Position numbers and translations under genes: made by a program. Positions 23,701 to 36,102 of a stretch of DNA of 64,000 nt are shown one piece after another. How positions within the stretch are numbered: the stretch's first letter is position 1; the number at the start of each line of letters is the position of its first letter. The notes under the pieces are model-generated. The model worked only from the letters and a program-made list of their open reading frames with translations, was not told where the DNA came from and searched no databases. The stretch is taken from assembly GCA_035041965.1 (NCBI GenBank), contig JAPYMA010000458.1, forward strand, positions 1 to 64,000, given 5' to 3'. This DNA comes from Anisakis pegreffii. Its lineage: Eukaryota; Nematoda; Chromadorea; Rhabditida; Anisakidae.

Positions 23701-26700
23701 GGATTTATCAAAATGTAATTGAGGAGTTAAAGTGTGACCTAGTTTCACCGAAGTGGAAACTCTGAAGTAGCACGATAAAATTTTCAGCAGGTACACCGTC
23801 CGCACCGACTAGCGTTCGCTTGATCCAAGAGAACGACCAATGGATTGTACGATGGGAGAAACCGCTGAGTGATGGAGGTTCATCGATCACTTCTTATGCG
23901 GTTGAATACAGGTGTTGTTCATTGTCAGATTTAGACTGAAACCTCCCGAAACTCATTCAAATGCAGCGCACTAGTTCACTGATTGAATGTTCCTCATTAT
24001 TCCAGCCAGAACAATGAAAGCACTTCCGAATTCCTGTTCCATAAATGTAGATATCTAAGTTGCCGGCTTGAAGTTACAGTTTGACTTGATTTGATCTATG
24101 ATGAACGAGATGATTATTCAGGCCAACAGAGAATACAGAGTGGGAAATCGCTGAGCGCGGTATTGATGACAACAGCCTATGGTGGAAACCACCTCAGACA
24201 AACTTCGTTTCAGACGAAGCCGAATTTCGTATTCGTGCAGCGAATTCAGAGGGATTCGGCACGTATGCATATTCGAAACCGCAATCCGGTAAGTTCATTG
24301 CTACTGTGAAGATCCACTCATGTAATTTTTCGATCTTGGTATGACTTGAAATTGTTGAAGATATTCTAACGATAATTCTATGATATACCGTTACTGTTTT
24401 CTTGTCAATTCACTTGTGAAGAGATTTTGATCCGGCCAGGAATGTTTCAATTGTTGGTTGAAAGAAACGAACGAATTACAATTTTAGGAAGTGGATCTCA
24501 AACGCCGTCATCCATACGAGTCGTGATCATTGGCTTATTGATTGCCATCGTGCTATTGATTGCATTTATTGCTGCACTATTCAGTGAGTTTCAATTGATT
24601 CTTTCCATTTAAGATCTACTCCGAATGCTTATAACCACTGTGAGCACTGATCAATGGTAAATATGGTTCCACTTAGGGGGACTGAAATTCTCTGCTCACT
24701 ATGAGAATATAAAGTAGGAATTTGCACAATTGAGTGAGATGTTATGATCCAGGTTACCTAAATCAGTTTCAATTCACAGTGCTTATTTCTGTTTATGTTC
24801 AAATATGACTATTTGAGTGTTTCCACTTTGAGCATCCGTAACAATAGTCAGCAGCAGCAGATAACTCCGAAATTTCAGTTTATTATCAACGAGCCGAAAA
24901 GGTACCAAAAGAGAAATTGCGTGAAATCGATCTGAAACCGATGCAGAATGGATCACAACATTCGGTTCTTCCTACGCAAATAACCAACGATCTTAAAAGT
25001 GAGTCAGACAGTTATGTGCAGAACAGTAAGCATTCACTGAATATGATTAGTGGATGGATATTCGCCTATGTTGATATCACGTTTGGTTTCACAATTACAT
25101 TTGATTGCTGAAAATATTCTCGAAAAGGATTGCATTTTATCGAAGTAAGTGTTCATTTTCAACGATCTCGTCATTCAGGTATAACAAGAGTTGAGAAAAA
25201 GTTCATCAATTTGTCCAAAATGCTTGGCAAAGGAAGCTTCGGCGAGGTGTACGAAGGTGTTGCGTGTGGCCTTCCACAGTCGCCAGCCAAAGGAGTCCGA
25301 GTTGCGATTAAAGTAGGCAGTTACCGTTATCTTCTCTTACAAGGAATAACATCAAACAGAAATAATTCACCAAACAGATTCTACTCAAAGAATAGTTTTC
25401 TATGCAAGCAATATAAATAACGGGTTGAAATTCCATTTTCAGACTTTGAAGAATGGATACTCTGAGACGGATCGTTTGAAGTTCCTGAAGGAAGCCATTC
25501 TGATGAAGTTCGTTATCGTCATTTTCTCATGTTTCTGAATATTCCACTGCTAATATGTGCAATTTATAAAATTATCTCTCTTTCGCTTGAGGTTGTTACT
25601 GAAAACTCACTAGAAATTCGTGTAATTGTTCAGGAATCTAAGATTCTGTCTCAACGCAAAATTAATAAGAATCGCTTTTTTCAGCAATTTCGATCATCCG
25701 AATATCGTAAAGTTGATGGGTGTGTCACTGGAGAGTGAGCCATACTATCTAATAATTGAACTCATGGAAGGCGGCGATCTGTTGGGATTTCTGCGCTCCA
25801 GGTATTTTTTTTGCTGATAAGCCATAAACTTCATCTTCGTTCATCACGAGAGCTTTGGTGCTCCTCTCAGTTTCATTCCGCATCAAGTCATCAGTCACCT
25901 CGTAATATTACAGCCGTCCATCTGATTGCTTGCCATCGCAGTTGTCGCTCTGTGAACTGATCGATATGATGGTGGATGTGGGACGTGGCGGAAGTTATCT
26001 GGAGGCAAACCGTCATGTGCATCGTGATCTGGCAGCCAGAAACTGCCTCATCTCATCAAGGAATTCTCATGCAAGAGTCACCAAGATAGGTGAGTCGCTA
26101 TGACAGGCGCAATCGTCATAATGGTAGGCTGGAAGACAGACGACTGTGAATTGATCGCTTTTTTATGCTGACGATGAGCATTTCTTCGAATTGATGCCTA
26201 TTTGAGCGAGCAATTTTATTATTGAAAAATGATACCGTGAAACATATTCCATCTATGTGTTCGGCAACGTTTGCATTTTCCTACGGAGATCTGGTTGCAG
26301 TTGATAGCATGCTGTTAGTAACTTCGTCGCGATAGTGGATCGAAATAAAGACGACTTGTTCTGACGATATTCCATGCAGCCTGATGAAAATTATCTATTT
26401 TTGGTGAACGTGACGATGTTTTTAGCTGATTTTGGTCTCGCTCGTGACGTCTACACAAACGATTACTATCGCGTTCACGGTGAGGATTTTCTACCGCTAC
26501 GATGGCTTGCACCCGAATCGATCACTGATGGTGTTTTCACATCAAAAAGTGACGTTTGGTCTTTTGGTGTTCTCTTGTGGGAGATTCTCACGTTGGGACA
26601 ACAACCATATATCGGCAAACAAAACGTTCAGGTTTCTTCGTCTTTTAATCAGATTGTTTATGAAGTGTTCTTTGTTGGGCGATTTGAACATTGAGTAGTG

Positions 26701-28940
26701 TTATTTAAATTTAAATGATCAACTGAACTCATTGATCCTATGAAAGGAATGTATTGAGCAATAGACATCACTCATTGCTTTCAGGTTATATCGTTCGTGA
26801 AAAGTGGCGGTCGACTCGATAAACCGCCATACTGTCCTGATGAAATGTTAGTGTTCATCCCATCAATGAATTGCAAATCGTAGATTCATAATCGTAATTT
26901 CATGGATCCTGCCGCTATATTTTCTAACTATTAAACATGTTTTGAGTAACTGAAAAGTCAGTTGCAGCCAGTAAAGATATGATGCTTAGATAAGATCGTT
27001 AAGGATATGATGTTCCAGTGAAAGTCATGTGTGATATAATGCATGAATTCTGAGTACCGTTTGATTGGAGTATGAGCTAAGAGGAGCTCAATTCTTCCAC
27101 CAAGGAAATTTGAGCGATTGTTTTCTAGCTTCCGAATTGTCGAACGGGCATGGATTTACGATTACGAAGAACGTCCTCGATTTGCTGATGTTCTGCCTGA
27201 ACTTGAAGCGCTTCGTGGTAATCCGGCATATCAGGTAACGACCCATAGAATCTATTAGCACATCATATTTCGATTATTGTCAAAGTCTGATGAGGTGCAC
27301 TGATAAGCCGCTCAGAACTGATAGGAATTTTAGTGATCGTATGATCGATTATTCATTTCCTGCTTACTGATATGATGGTGACACTGATGTTCTGATATGT
27401 ATGACAGTTTAGGATGATACTCCGTTCCCTCCGTCGTGTCCTTCCCTGACCACAACTTCGAACTTCGATGTTTCAACTGATTCGAATATGAGCATAACGG
27501 GAAGTGCAGATCGCAGTGGCAGTGTGCGATTCGACAAGAGCGGTAAAATGTTAATGTCTTTGTTGTGCTTGTGGTATCATAGCAGTGAGATGACTGCTTT
27601 ATACAATGTCATCTGATATTTGTCATGTACATAGAAGATTGAAAGATGTATTGGAGTGGAAGTTCCAAAATGTTCTCCCAAAATAACATCCAATTCTGTG
27701 ACATGGCGCCCTGGAATTAGATTATTTCCATCCTATTTTTCTTGCAGATAATCCGTCGACCAAAACACAAGGTCGTCCGTCAATACTCCGATCGTTGAGA
27801 AAAGAAAGGCCCAAACAACCGGTATTTTTGCTTGACTAAAATTTCAGTTCTTCGAAAGTTTATAATTTCGAAGCTGCAATGTTCTTCCCAAAAAACTGGC
27901 TTAAGAGAATCAAATGGAGTGGGTTGATCGGTTCGAATTCCCTTCTGAAATCCTCTGCGAACGAGTTTCTATTTCCAGCTCCCATTTCTTTTCAGCCAAG
28001 TCGTGAAGAAATCGAAGCGAAAGCTGCATCATCATGCTCATCACGTACGGCGAATAGTGTCGTTTCCAACGAAACGATTTCCACAGGGCTGGATAGCGGT
28101 ATGTTTCGATGGTTATTCAGTGATATATTTTCCAATCATTTAGCCTTATGAAATGAAATGATTCCATCTGTAAATCAAATGTTGACACAAGACGTTCTCC
28201 AAAACAGTTCATTCAGAAACAGTTGGGACTTAAAAGCCAAACTGATAGAGATGATCATCCGGGATTGATAAGTTACTCGAGATTAACGAAAGATACTTGT
28301 CGATAGTTTTGGTGAATTTCTTTTCAGAATATATGCTTAGCGGTGCGGGATGTGGAGGAATCGATAACGAAGGCTTTATTTCAAGTGATTATTATGGTTG
28401 GTTTTTCCGTGGGGCTCTACGTTTAGTCTCTCTCTCCTTTTCTCTCTCTCTGTTAAATGATTATTCCAATCCACTTATTGTTGCTGGTGATATTCAGCTG
28501 AATAAAGTTGAAGAAGTTTATGCATTGATCACAAATTGTTAAGTACTTTTGATGAACTTCTTTATAAAGTGCTTGAATTCGGAATTATTTCAAAAAACTG
28601 CAATTTAACTGCACTGTCGACTTTTAAAAAAACTGTAAAATATTGATATTGCATTCAAACGATAGTGTCCCATAGACTTTTGAACCTGATTATCACTGAG
28701 AATGGAGAACCAAAAAGAGTTCAAATAAGAAATTTCCAAAGTCTTATGGTAAACTTTTCAGAAGCTCCAACTAGACGTCTAAAGACGAACGTAGCTAACA
28801 CCAAACGTAGGACTCTACCGCCGCCCATTAACACTGGTCCGAGCACGCCTTCCGCAACGCCTCCATCTTCGGCGCAGAGTCGATCCTCTCAAGACAGTAG
28901 TTCAATATTTGTACGTCCGGCGAGAGTCAGTCGAGTCTAA
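9441..28940 (+). CDS. rol-3: ROL-3/ROS1/sevenless-type receptor tyrosine kinase
   Basis: Orphan-type receptor kinase with the ROS1 layout: signal peptide, Cys-rich N-end, 2 FN3, propeller, FN3, propeller, 2 FN3, propeller, 4 FN3, one TM, kinase. Splice phases agree over 48 exons (about 2,471 aa; ROS1 is about 2,350): 9441-9575, 11185-11262, 11574-11706, 12216-12403, 12611-12676, 12872-13217, 13627-13767, 13958-14144, 14221-14314, 14481-14936, 15154-15322, 15480-15698, 15926-16012, 16223-16308, 16406-16563, 16810-16986, 17278-17536, 17847-18080, 18333-18585, 18762-18880, 19140-19304, 19671-19787, 19903-19991, 20164-20244, 20343-20509, 20766-20963, 21123-21238, 21439-21566, 21889-22087, 22281-22445, 22606-22806, 23032-23242, 23788-23911, 24122-24288, 24422-24583, 24879-24998, 25179-25312, 25443-25507, 25685-25801, 25914-26089, 26426-26631, 26785-26846, 27129-27234, 27413-27542, 27748-27821, 27996-28098, 28328-28396, 28762-28940. 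Least certain are exons 2-4, the end of exon 9 and a possible 21-nt exon at 12728. In C. elegans ROL-3 acts in epidermis/seam tissue and affects cuticle shape. Confidence 0.93.
13627..15250 (+). other. rol-3: First YWTD-type beta-propeller of the receptor
   Basis: Exons 7-11 start with [15 protein letters not shown] and repeat strand patterns ending in short hydrophobic runs ([47 protein letters not shown]), typical of ROS-family propellers. The last part leads into an FN3 domain that spans 15230-15698 (LVTWEPP, then [11 protein letters not shown]). Confidence 0.8.
15926..17400 (+). other. rol-3: Second beta-propeller of the receptor
   Basis: It opens with [19 protein letters not shown], followed by [28 protein letters not shown], and [11 protein letters not shown] and [14 protein letters not shown] strands. 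Two FN3 domains follow, from the rest of 17278-17536 to 18585 ([19 protein letters not shown]). Confidence 0.8.
18762..20963 (+). other. rol-3: Third beta-propeller of the receptor
   Basis: Exons 20-26 encode the start strand [19 protein letters not shown] and then [56 protein letters not shown] and [16 protein letters not shown]. The exon 18762-18880 is too short to stand out as an open frame and is supported by phase and domain order. Confidence 0.8.
21123..24288 (+). other. rol-3: Four membrane-proximal FN3 domains of the receptor
   Basis: Eight exons encode FN3 hallmarks: the strand-E/F tyrosine corners and Trp of strand B ([33 protein letters not shown]). They end with the classical [11 protein letters not shown] strand just before the membrane exon. 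Confidence 0.85.
24520..24582 (+). other. rol-3: Single transmembrane segment of the receptor
   Basis: About 21 hydrophobic residues ([20 protein letters not shown]) preceded by SSIR and followed by a charged juxtamembrane exon (24879-24998, [13 protein letters not shown]). This fixes a type I orientation with the kinase inside the cell. Confidence 0.92.
25200..27234 (+). other. rol-3: Tyrosine kinase domain of the receptor
   Basis: Seven exons encode a complete kinase. The Gly loop [12 protein letters not shown] is followed by VAIK with the Lys at the exon end, then the helix-C Glu (FLKEAILM), [10 protein letters not shown] and the hinge [12 protein letters not shown]. Catalytic [12 protein letters not shown] and [15 protein letters not shown] (the ROS/insulin-receptor type Y...YY loop) are next, then [21 protein letters not shown] and a final RIVERAW...RPRF. 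No key residue is missing, so the enzyme should be active. Confidence 0.95.
27413..28940 (+). other. rol-3: Receptor cytoplasmic tail
   Basis: Six exons encode about 184 residues rich in Ser, Thr, Pro and Arg ([20 protein letters not shown] near the end), probably disordered. The stop is at 28938-28940. The tail exons are less certain than the kinase because no domain guides them, but all phases agree. Confidence 0.75.
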
Positions 28941-29115
28941 TGATGACGACAGTCAGCATCATCATAATCAGTCTCTCCATCACTGAGGCATCTTCGTTTC
29001 AGATACGAGCACATCAACGAGAAATGCCAACCAACCGTGCTGCTGTGTTGTTGTTGCTGTGCACAATCGTATTTCAAGACAAACTTAACTTTTGTGCTAA
29101 GGATGTGAAATAGTG

Positions 29116-29352
29116 ATCATTGCGATGACTAAATCTTATCATGTTATGTGCCAAACTTGTTAGACCTAATTTCACGAGTTTACTTAGAATAGCGCAGTAA
29201 TTGGTTGATTACGACTATCGTTCGTTCATTATCTTTCTTCTGGTGCAAAACTCTCTGGTTGTGCTCTGTCAGTGATTGTTCAGTTGATCATTTTTGTTGA
29301 ATGTTTGATTTGTTCGCATCATCATTGTGATGACTAAATCTTATCATATTAT
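29116..29352 (+). repeat. Repeated 32-nt element in the receptor 3' UTR
   Basis: The segment 29116-29147 recurs at 29321-29352 with two mismatches (core GATGACTAAATCTTATCAT). Both lie between the stop and the first AATAAA. Confidence 0.85.
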
Positions 29353-29527
29353 CCAAAAACAAAACCTTTCATCGATTCGGCATTTCTAAAATTTATTATC
29401 TGAAAATATCGATTATTCGAAAAATTTGTTGTTGATACATGTTATGTAAGCACCTCATCATTGCTATTACGGTGATAACATACCAGTACGTGTCCTCTTT
29501 TTCAATCCGCATAAAACCAAAATGCTC

Positions 29528-29533
29528 AATAAA
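29528..29533 (+). terminator. Polyadenylation signal of the receptor gene
   Basis: This AATAAA is about 590 bp after the stop. I assigned it by position; nearer variants cannot be excluded. Confidence 0.45.
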
Positions 29534-30960
29534 ATTCGTCTTTCAACGCGTTAATTCCATCTCTTCAAAGTGATTTGTAGATTGCTAATGGATGAAAAAT
29601 GATGCAAAAACTGTCTGGTTGAGTGTGTGGAAAACGTGAGATAGAAAGCGTTCGTCATGAATTTTTTCAATATATTTTGGAACAGCTTTATGTGCCTAAT
29701 AAACGACGGAACGAATGATTTGAACGAGCATCGTGGTGCGGAATATCTCTGTTCCAGAATGTATTCCTCCGGTTGAAAAACTCTGTTAGACATTCATTGA
29801 GACTGTTTCGGATCCTAAGCAGAACACAACATCTGTGAGCCGAACAGACAACAATTTATTGCTGTTGATTTATTTTCCTGTTACGAAATTCGATGATGAA
29901 AGCTGATGGAAGCTGGAGAAAAAATCTGTCTATTGATTGGTGTCAGTGTATTCCATTGGAAAAATGGAAAAGAAAGTGGCGAAGAAGCATGGACGGAATT
30001 GAGAATGCAGTCAGTTTTATGAAATAATAAAACGTTTTTGAAAACACATTAAATGTTCGAAGAATGAATGCATCATAACACGTCAGAAGGAGCAATTACC
30101 TTGATGATTAAGTGAACATTCAATGAATAACGGTGGCTGCAATCAACATTATGATAAGTAAAACAGAGACGGCAAAATGAGAGCATTCAAGGAGATGGTT
30201 GTAAGATGATATTCAATGTGTGTTCATTCATGGAGTATTAGCAGATCGACGAATAACTACTGTTTGCAAAAGACATGGGATGATTATATTATATTTACTG
30301 TTCCATTGATGGAAACAGCAAAACTCGAGCATTATTTGTGTTCTTTTGGGTGACGGAATTGTTTGTGTTTACAGCGTGAATTTATTGACTAAATTCAGCA
30401 AAACGCTGTTATTCAATTATACTGAACGCAAAACTGGAATATGGCAAATGATATATGTAGTGATGGGGTATTGAGCATGCTGCGATCATAGTAGTCATTC
30501 ATTATTCATGTTTTGTGCTCATTATTCAACGAACAGCCCACATTCATCAGCAGTTAGTTGGTTGGAATCGTTAGTGCTGCTTTCATTGAATAGCACTGAT
30601 TATCTCATATTGTGTTAGCGAAATTTTGATGTTTTTATGCGATGAACTCTCGATCAGTATCGATATTGACTGACACTTCTTCTATAACAACATGCTTGAT
30701 GCTTTTTATTTTTCTCACCTACGCACACTTATCAATCAGACCATTCGTTCTAGCTTAAAATCAGATGCCTTTTTTTTCTCGCAGATCGTAAATGCTTTCA
30801 AATCTTGAATGCTTTTGATTAGTTTTTTGATACTGTACGCTTGAAATAGACACCCACACATCTTTAGACTGAATCATCATACCTTTTGTTATACCAGAAG
30901 CTAACAGTAGCGGGAGAATCAGTGTTCTTGCCCAATTATATAGCCAGGTTCCATCAAAGT

Positions 30961-31005
30961 CAGTTACGAATTCCTTTCATCAGAATCAGTTACGAATTCC
31001 TTTCA
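30961..31005. repeat. Two tandem 26-bp units
   Basis: CAGTTACGAATTCCTTTCA occurs at 30961 and again at 30987. Confidence 0.9.
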
Positions 31006-34000
31006 GTAAATCATTTTTCTGAACTATTTTCTGTTTCACTCCAAGATTTCATTCATTCAGAATCATTAGCCTTACGCTTGAAGTACGCCTTTATGATACA
31101 GAAATACTTCGAGCGAAAGCGAACTCCCTCCCTACTTCTTTTTTGACTTAAACCTAGACTTGCCAGCATTTTCAACTTAACGATGTTATTAAGTTTGATA
31201 AACAAGAATCATTCTCGTGTAAAACAGTGCTCTGCAAACATTTGTAACGTCTAAAAAATATTTTGTAATACGTCGTTATGATTATGATTATTCAAAAGAG
31301 TAGCGCCTGGAAAAAAGCGACGCTGCACTTGTCCTCAACGAATTTTTTCCTCTGTTTTCTGTGAACAGTAATTCTTAAGCGAGATTATGTAATGAAACGG
31401 ATTACGAACGTTTTTGTTGTCTTCAATGCATTCGTATGTTCAAGCAATTTTCGGATCATTTTTCATCTGCAAAAGCATACGCCTTAATACATCTGGTGCA
31501 TTGCGATTGCACTATGCAGATGCATAGCAAATAAATGGTTAATCTAATTGATATCTTTGAGATTGTCAAGGATTCATCAAGCATAATTGATTTAGCAATT
31601 AATCATGATGAACTCGGTGCGATCAGTTTTTTCATCCTTCCAACAAAGACGTGTTAAAATGAGGGTCATATCTTCATCTGATCAGCGGTCATAAAAAGTA
31701 ATCGCGTTTTGCGGACGATCTAATCTATAAGATAAAATCATTGGTGTCGAGCATTCAAAGGAGGTATATTTTACACTGATGAGGCATTTTAGACTCCCTT
31801 GAGCAAATTCACGTGTTTGCGAGATTTCTCATTTAATGCCATATGAATCACACTATTCAATTTTCAGTGAATGTTATATTTCGCCTACAAACCGCAATGT
31901 TTCATCTAGATTACGAAATGAAATTTCAGGAAAAACTAATGGAGTGAAAACACCTGTAACGTGAGATATCGTTCACTTCTTTGTGAAGAAGTTTGGAAGT
32001 ATAAATGAGATTTGTTTGTTAAAAAAAACCAACAGTTAATCAGCTTTTGATGACACGATTAGTCACTGAAAATGCCGATCATTAATAAATTCAGTTTTCC
32101 GATAAAATCGGTCACATTCAAAGTTGTTTTTCTGATTTGATCAATCACCAATATGGATTATTGATTAATAATGACAACGACTGCGGCAAAATTCTTTGGT
32201 GACGCTCTGAATGATCACAATGAGAATAATGAAGTATGGAACTAATGACGTGCTAAATGGTAATCGTTTCTGAAGAGAATGTAAATAAGTTTTCGAGTGT
32301 TGAAGAGTATTTATCGATGTTGTGCAAAAAACTTCCGATCGTTATGCTCATCAGTCGTGATGTGATGTAAGTGAGAAAAATGAAAGAGAGATTTCTCTTC
32401 TGAGCACACCCAGTAAAATTCATTTGCATTGGTAAAAAGATACAATGTGAGTCAACAAGAGTTCAACACAACTCTCATTGTTTCAATGTGGACTACTTGT
32501 TCGTGAAATACGTTTGTCATGATAATTTCTAATTCACCGAAAAATTCCTTTTCGAAACATGTCAAATACCGGTTATTGCGAATTTATCATAATCTCTATT
32601 GATTCTATTAATCTATCCCAAACCATGACACTTTTCCACACACAAGTCAGTCATCATCAGATCAACATTTGAACATAGCACTCGCAGTGCTCAAATGAAT
32701 CATCTTAACGAAATCTTTGACGGCAATTGATAGTGTCAAGATTATTTGTCGTTGTTATTTGTTTGTTACTATCGATTTATCTGGATTCTCCTTGACAGAA
32801 CAGTAATTAAAATCCGAATATTGAGAGATATCAGTGGTGTCATCCCGGTAAAGTTCGGTATCAGTGTGGTATCGATAAGAAATCATACGGAATGATTAAT
32901 TGTTGCATTGGACATAAAGAGGTCGCTCACCACTCCATACGGAATTGGATTGACACAACTGAATGTATTAAATTCATTTCATTGCTGTAATACAATCCTT
33001 GTTTGTTTATATTATGCGTTCATTTAATTTGATTTACAGCATATACAATATAATATTATACGTCGTTATTATTTATCAGCATTTGATACTATAAAGTTGC
33101 TGAATTTTTTTGGAGCTTATTGCATTGATCAGTGCATGGAAAGTTCCTTATGCCGTATGATGTGATCGCTTGGAATCATCTGGGTTCGTAAGATCACCAG
33201 TGAGCAATGCGAGATGGAGGAACTGAATTTAATTCAGAAATTTTTGAAGGCACTATTTTGGACTGATTTCTGCTTCCCTCGGTTACCTGAAGTTGCATGT
33301 GATCATTCCGAGAACCTGTACGGATCCATCCGAGAAACGTCGGTATTCTGCACTATCCGTTCAATGTTTTTCCACCAATTGCTTGAAAACTATGATATCT
33401 CTAAAGCATCCAGCTTGTTGTCGTTCGAAAGTTTTTATTTTGTCTCAAAATTTTATCCATTTTCAAGTGCTCGGTTATTCATCGTAAACTGACTATATTG
33501 CTTTCGTTGTCAATATTTATTTAGAGGAATGTTTCCAACATTACAGTTTTTGACGAGAATGGAGTTGATTTGCTCAAGAGCGTTGATTCAATTACCGACT
33601 TCATTTTGTTTATCGGAGGACCGCGCAATATTTCAATACAAGAACTTGTTTCCGCCGAATTTTTCTTCGCTCTGCGCAACTTCTAAAATAATTGTGATTT
33701 TAACGATAATTGTTCTATCACTTCGACGATGGTACTAATTAAAGTGATTGTTTTTTAATGAGACTAGCAAATGAATGAGACATTTGCTGGTTTGGTATTT
33801 TCATGCATCGCTTCATGCATTTTGTTAATTTTTTCCTAATAAGTTGTTCCTGTTTCTTAAAATACTGCAAGGTCTCATCAAATTGTCGTTGAACACAGTT
33901 TTTTGTCTTTTCAAATATCGCATATATTATACTTTATTAAATGCGAGTTCCCATTTCAAACGAATTCTCCAAATTTCACAAAATAATCTTCATTTTGTTT

Positions 34001-34441
34001 CGAATAATGACTCATTGAGAAAATAAGTGAATTAATAATAGTAATAATATCTGATTGCTAATGGATGACACATAAATACTGTTGATATGTGAATTGTAAT
34101 AAAAATTGTAACGATAGAACTTATGTGGAAGTAGTGAAATGTGAAATGCTCACTCATTTTAGAGAGTCAATCGAAAAATCACATTGTTTCGCGGTCATAA
34201 CTTAGCATTGGATGCGAGCAATTTTTTGAGGGCCCAATTTGGAGTGGAAATGCAATAAAACGAGACGAGTAAAATGAACGATAATGTGGTGATATTATTG
34301 TTATTCCACATCCGCTTAACGAAATTATATTCGTTCACTTTCGTACAGCCAAAGCCATAAAGTGGAGAAGAGTGTTAAAAGCTGAGTGAGCGAGAAAATT
34401 ACTGTGTTGGCATATTGCACTAAAAAATTACGACCGACCAA

Positions 34442-34630
34442 TCACATTTCCGGTTTCAGCAATTGTTCATCTCCGATCAAATCAATGGTGATAGTTGCAC
34501 GCTTATTAGTTTCAATTTCCAATTTTGAATTCCACTCGAAAACATTTTCCGCATGGATCATCAAACATTCCATTCGAGGCCACCACAACAATTCTTTTGT
34601 TCCGTAAATCCGATCAGCTCCGTTCACTTG
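34442..34630 (-). other. Candidate minus-strand exon
   Basis: Read on the minus strand, an open frame of about 61 codons has natural composition (NGADRIYGTKELLWWPRMEC, then ATITIDLIGDEQLL), with a GTGATT donor possible at its end. The plus-strand frame across the same bases looks poorer. I found no partner exons and no known domain. Confidence 0.25.
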
Positions 34631-35482
34631 TACACCATAACTAGACTGATTGCATGCGTTGTCCTCAATGTCCTGTTTACCGTTGTTTTCTCAATGCAGA
34701 AATAACCCACAATTAATCAAACTGTTTAGAAATTCTTCTTCATATTTTTGTGCGATTTTCGACACGTAAATGTTACAGAATGATACAATTCATTTTGAAT
34801 AATGCATGTGAATGTGGTTTTCATGAAGAACGCATAGAGAGTGTGCTGTAAAATGTCCGATAGTTCTCTGTTTGCTTCCGAATTTGACACACAACAAAAA
34901 ATCACTGAGCGAAAACGGTCGGTGAAATTCAATCTGATAACATTCATTCAAATTTGTCAATCATCACTTCCGTTTACTATCGAACAAATCGCTCTTTCAC
35001 AATTCCTCGTTCTCGCTAATCTTCAAAACGCTTGTTTGCACTTCAATCAGACGTTTCTTATTGATTATTCTGATTGATTCCCCTGCAGGTAAAGAGCATG
35101 TGATGGACCTTAGCAACGCACAAATTCCCATCGTTATCCACTGTTTTGACTATTCCTTTTGCTCAAACTCATAATTGTTCTTGCTCATCACATAACCGCG
35201 CCCAGTCTTGAGGGATCGAAATTTTTTGAACGTTCATATTGAATGTGATTGCGGAAGCGAAGTTGAACGGTTACGAAATTATTCGTTGTAAACTCCAGTT
35301 GGCATTTCAAAAAAAAAATTATGTTTCCCTGGTGATGCATGTGATAATGTCGTGCTCAACTTGTTCCTTCGCCACATTCACGTATATTCGCGGCTTGCTG
35401 TTTTAAACCATGCAAATGCTTCTTATCAGCGTCTTAAGTCAACTGATAATATTGTTGGTACTAATGTTACAATGCTTTACAG

Positions 35483-36102
35483 TTGGAGACACTCGCCAGC
35501 AAGCAGAGATTTTACGCTGCTTGGAGAAGTGGTGAATACAACGAGACGGTTGTAAAGTATATGAAAGCTATCGTGCGTGCTTGACTAGTTCAACTGTTGT
35601 TATCATTGCTTGACAACCTACTTACGGTCAAGTGCACAAAAGGCGTGTGGCTGCAAGTGGAAGAGTGTTAAAACTGCGAGACACACACAAAAGCTGAAAA
35701 GGTAATACAGTCTCAAGAAAATGCGACGACGAACAGTACCAATTCAGAAGCGTTATCATTCAACAAGGCCGCCCATCACGGCGGCTCAACGTATACTTCT
35801 AAAGCATCATAATCAACCTGCTAAAACAAAACGATCTGCTCTTCATATGCTCAGGCCACTCTCCTCGACGAAGCCGTCAACTACAAGCACGTCAGCAGCG
35901 ACAATGCTTTCCGTATCATTGTGTCAAATTTGGGTTCGTTTCAATCTTAATCCTTGGTTTGGCTGATGATATAAATCAGATAACTGATGACGATAACCTA
36001 TTCATTGATTCGTTCAATTCGCCGGCCATTTCCCGCTTATCAAACCGACATCATAAACTGACATTCGTTAGGGAATTAAAAAGGAAAACGAAAACGAACT
36101 GA
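35483..36102 (+). other. Candidate short-exon gene, structure unresolved
   Basis: Several GC-richer pieces read like protein. They are 35483-35548 after a TTTACAG acceptor (LETLASKQRFYAAWRSGEYN), about 35681-35805 (SQENATTNSTNSEALSFNKA), 35855 onward after a CTCAG acceptor (ATLLDEAVNYKHVSSDNAF), and about 35980-36102 (ITDDDNLFIDSFNSPAISRL), ending in TGA. The first three lie in one frame but are separated by stops, and a competing open frame begins at ATG 35721. Splice phases allow more than one model. A short plus-strand frame from 34853 (MSDSSLFASEFDTQQKITER) could be an upstream part. It may be a gene, a decayed gene or chance. Confidence 0.3.
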
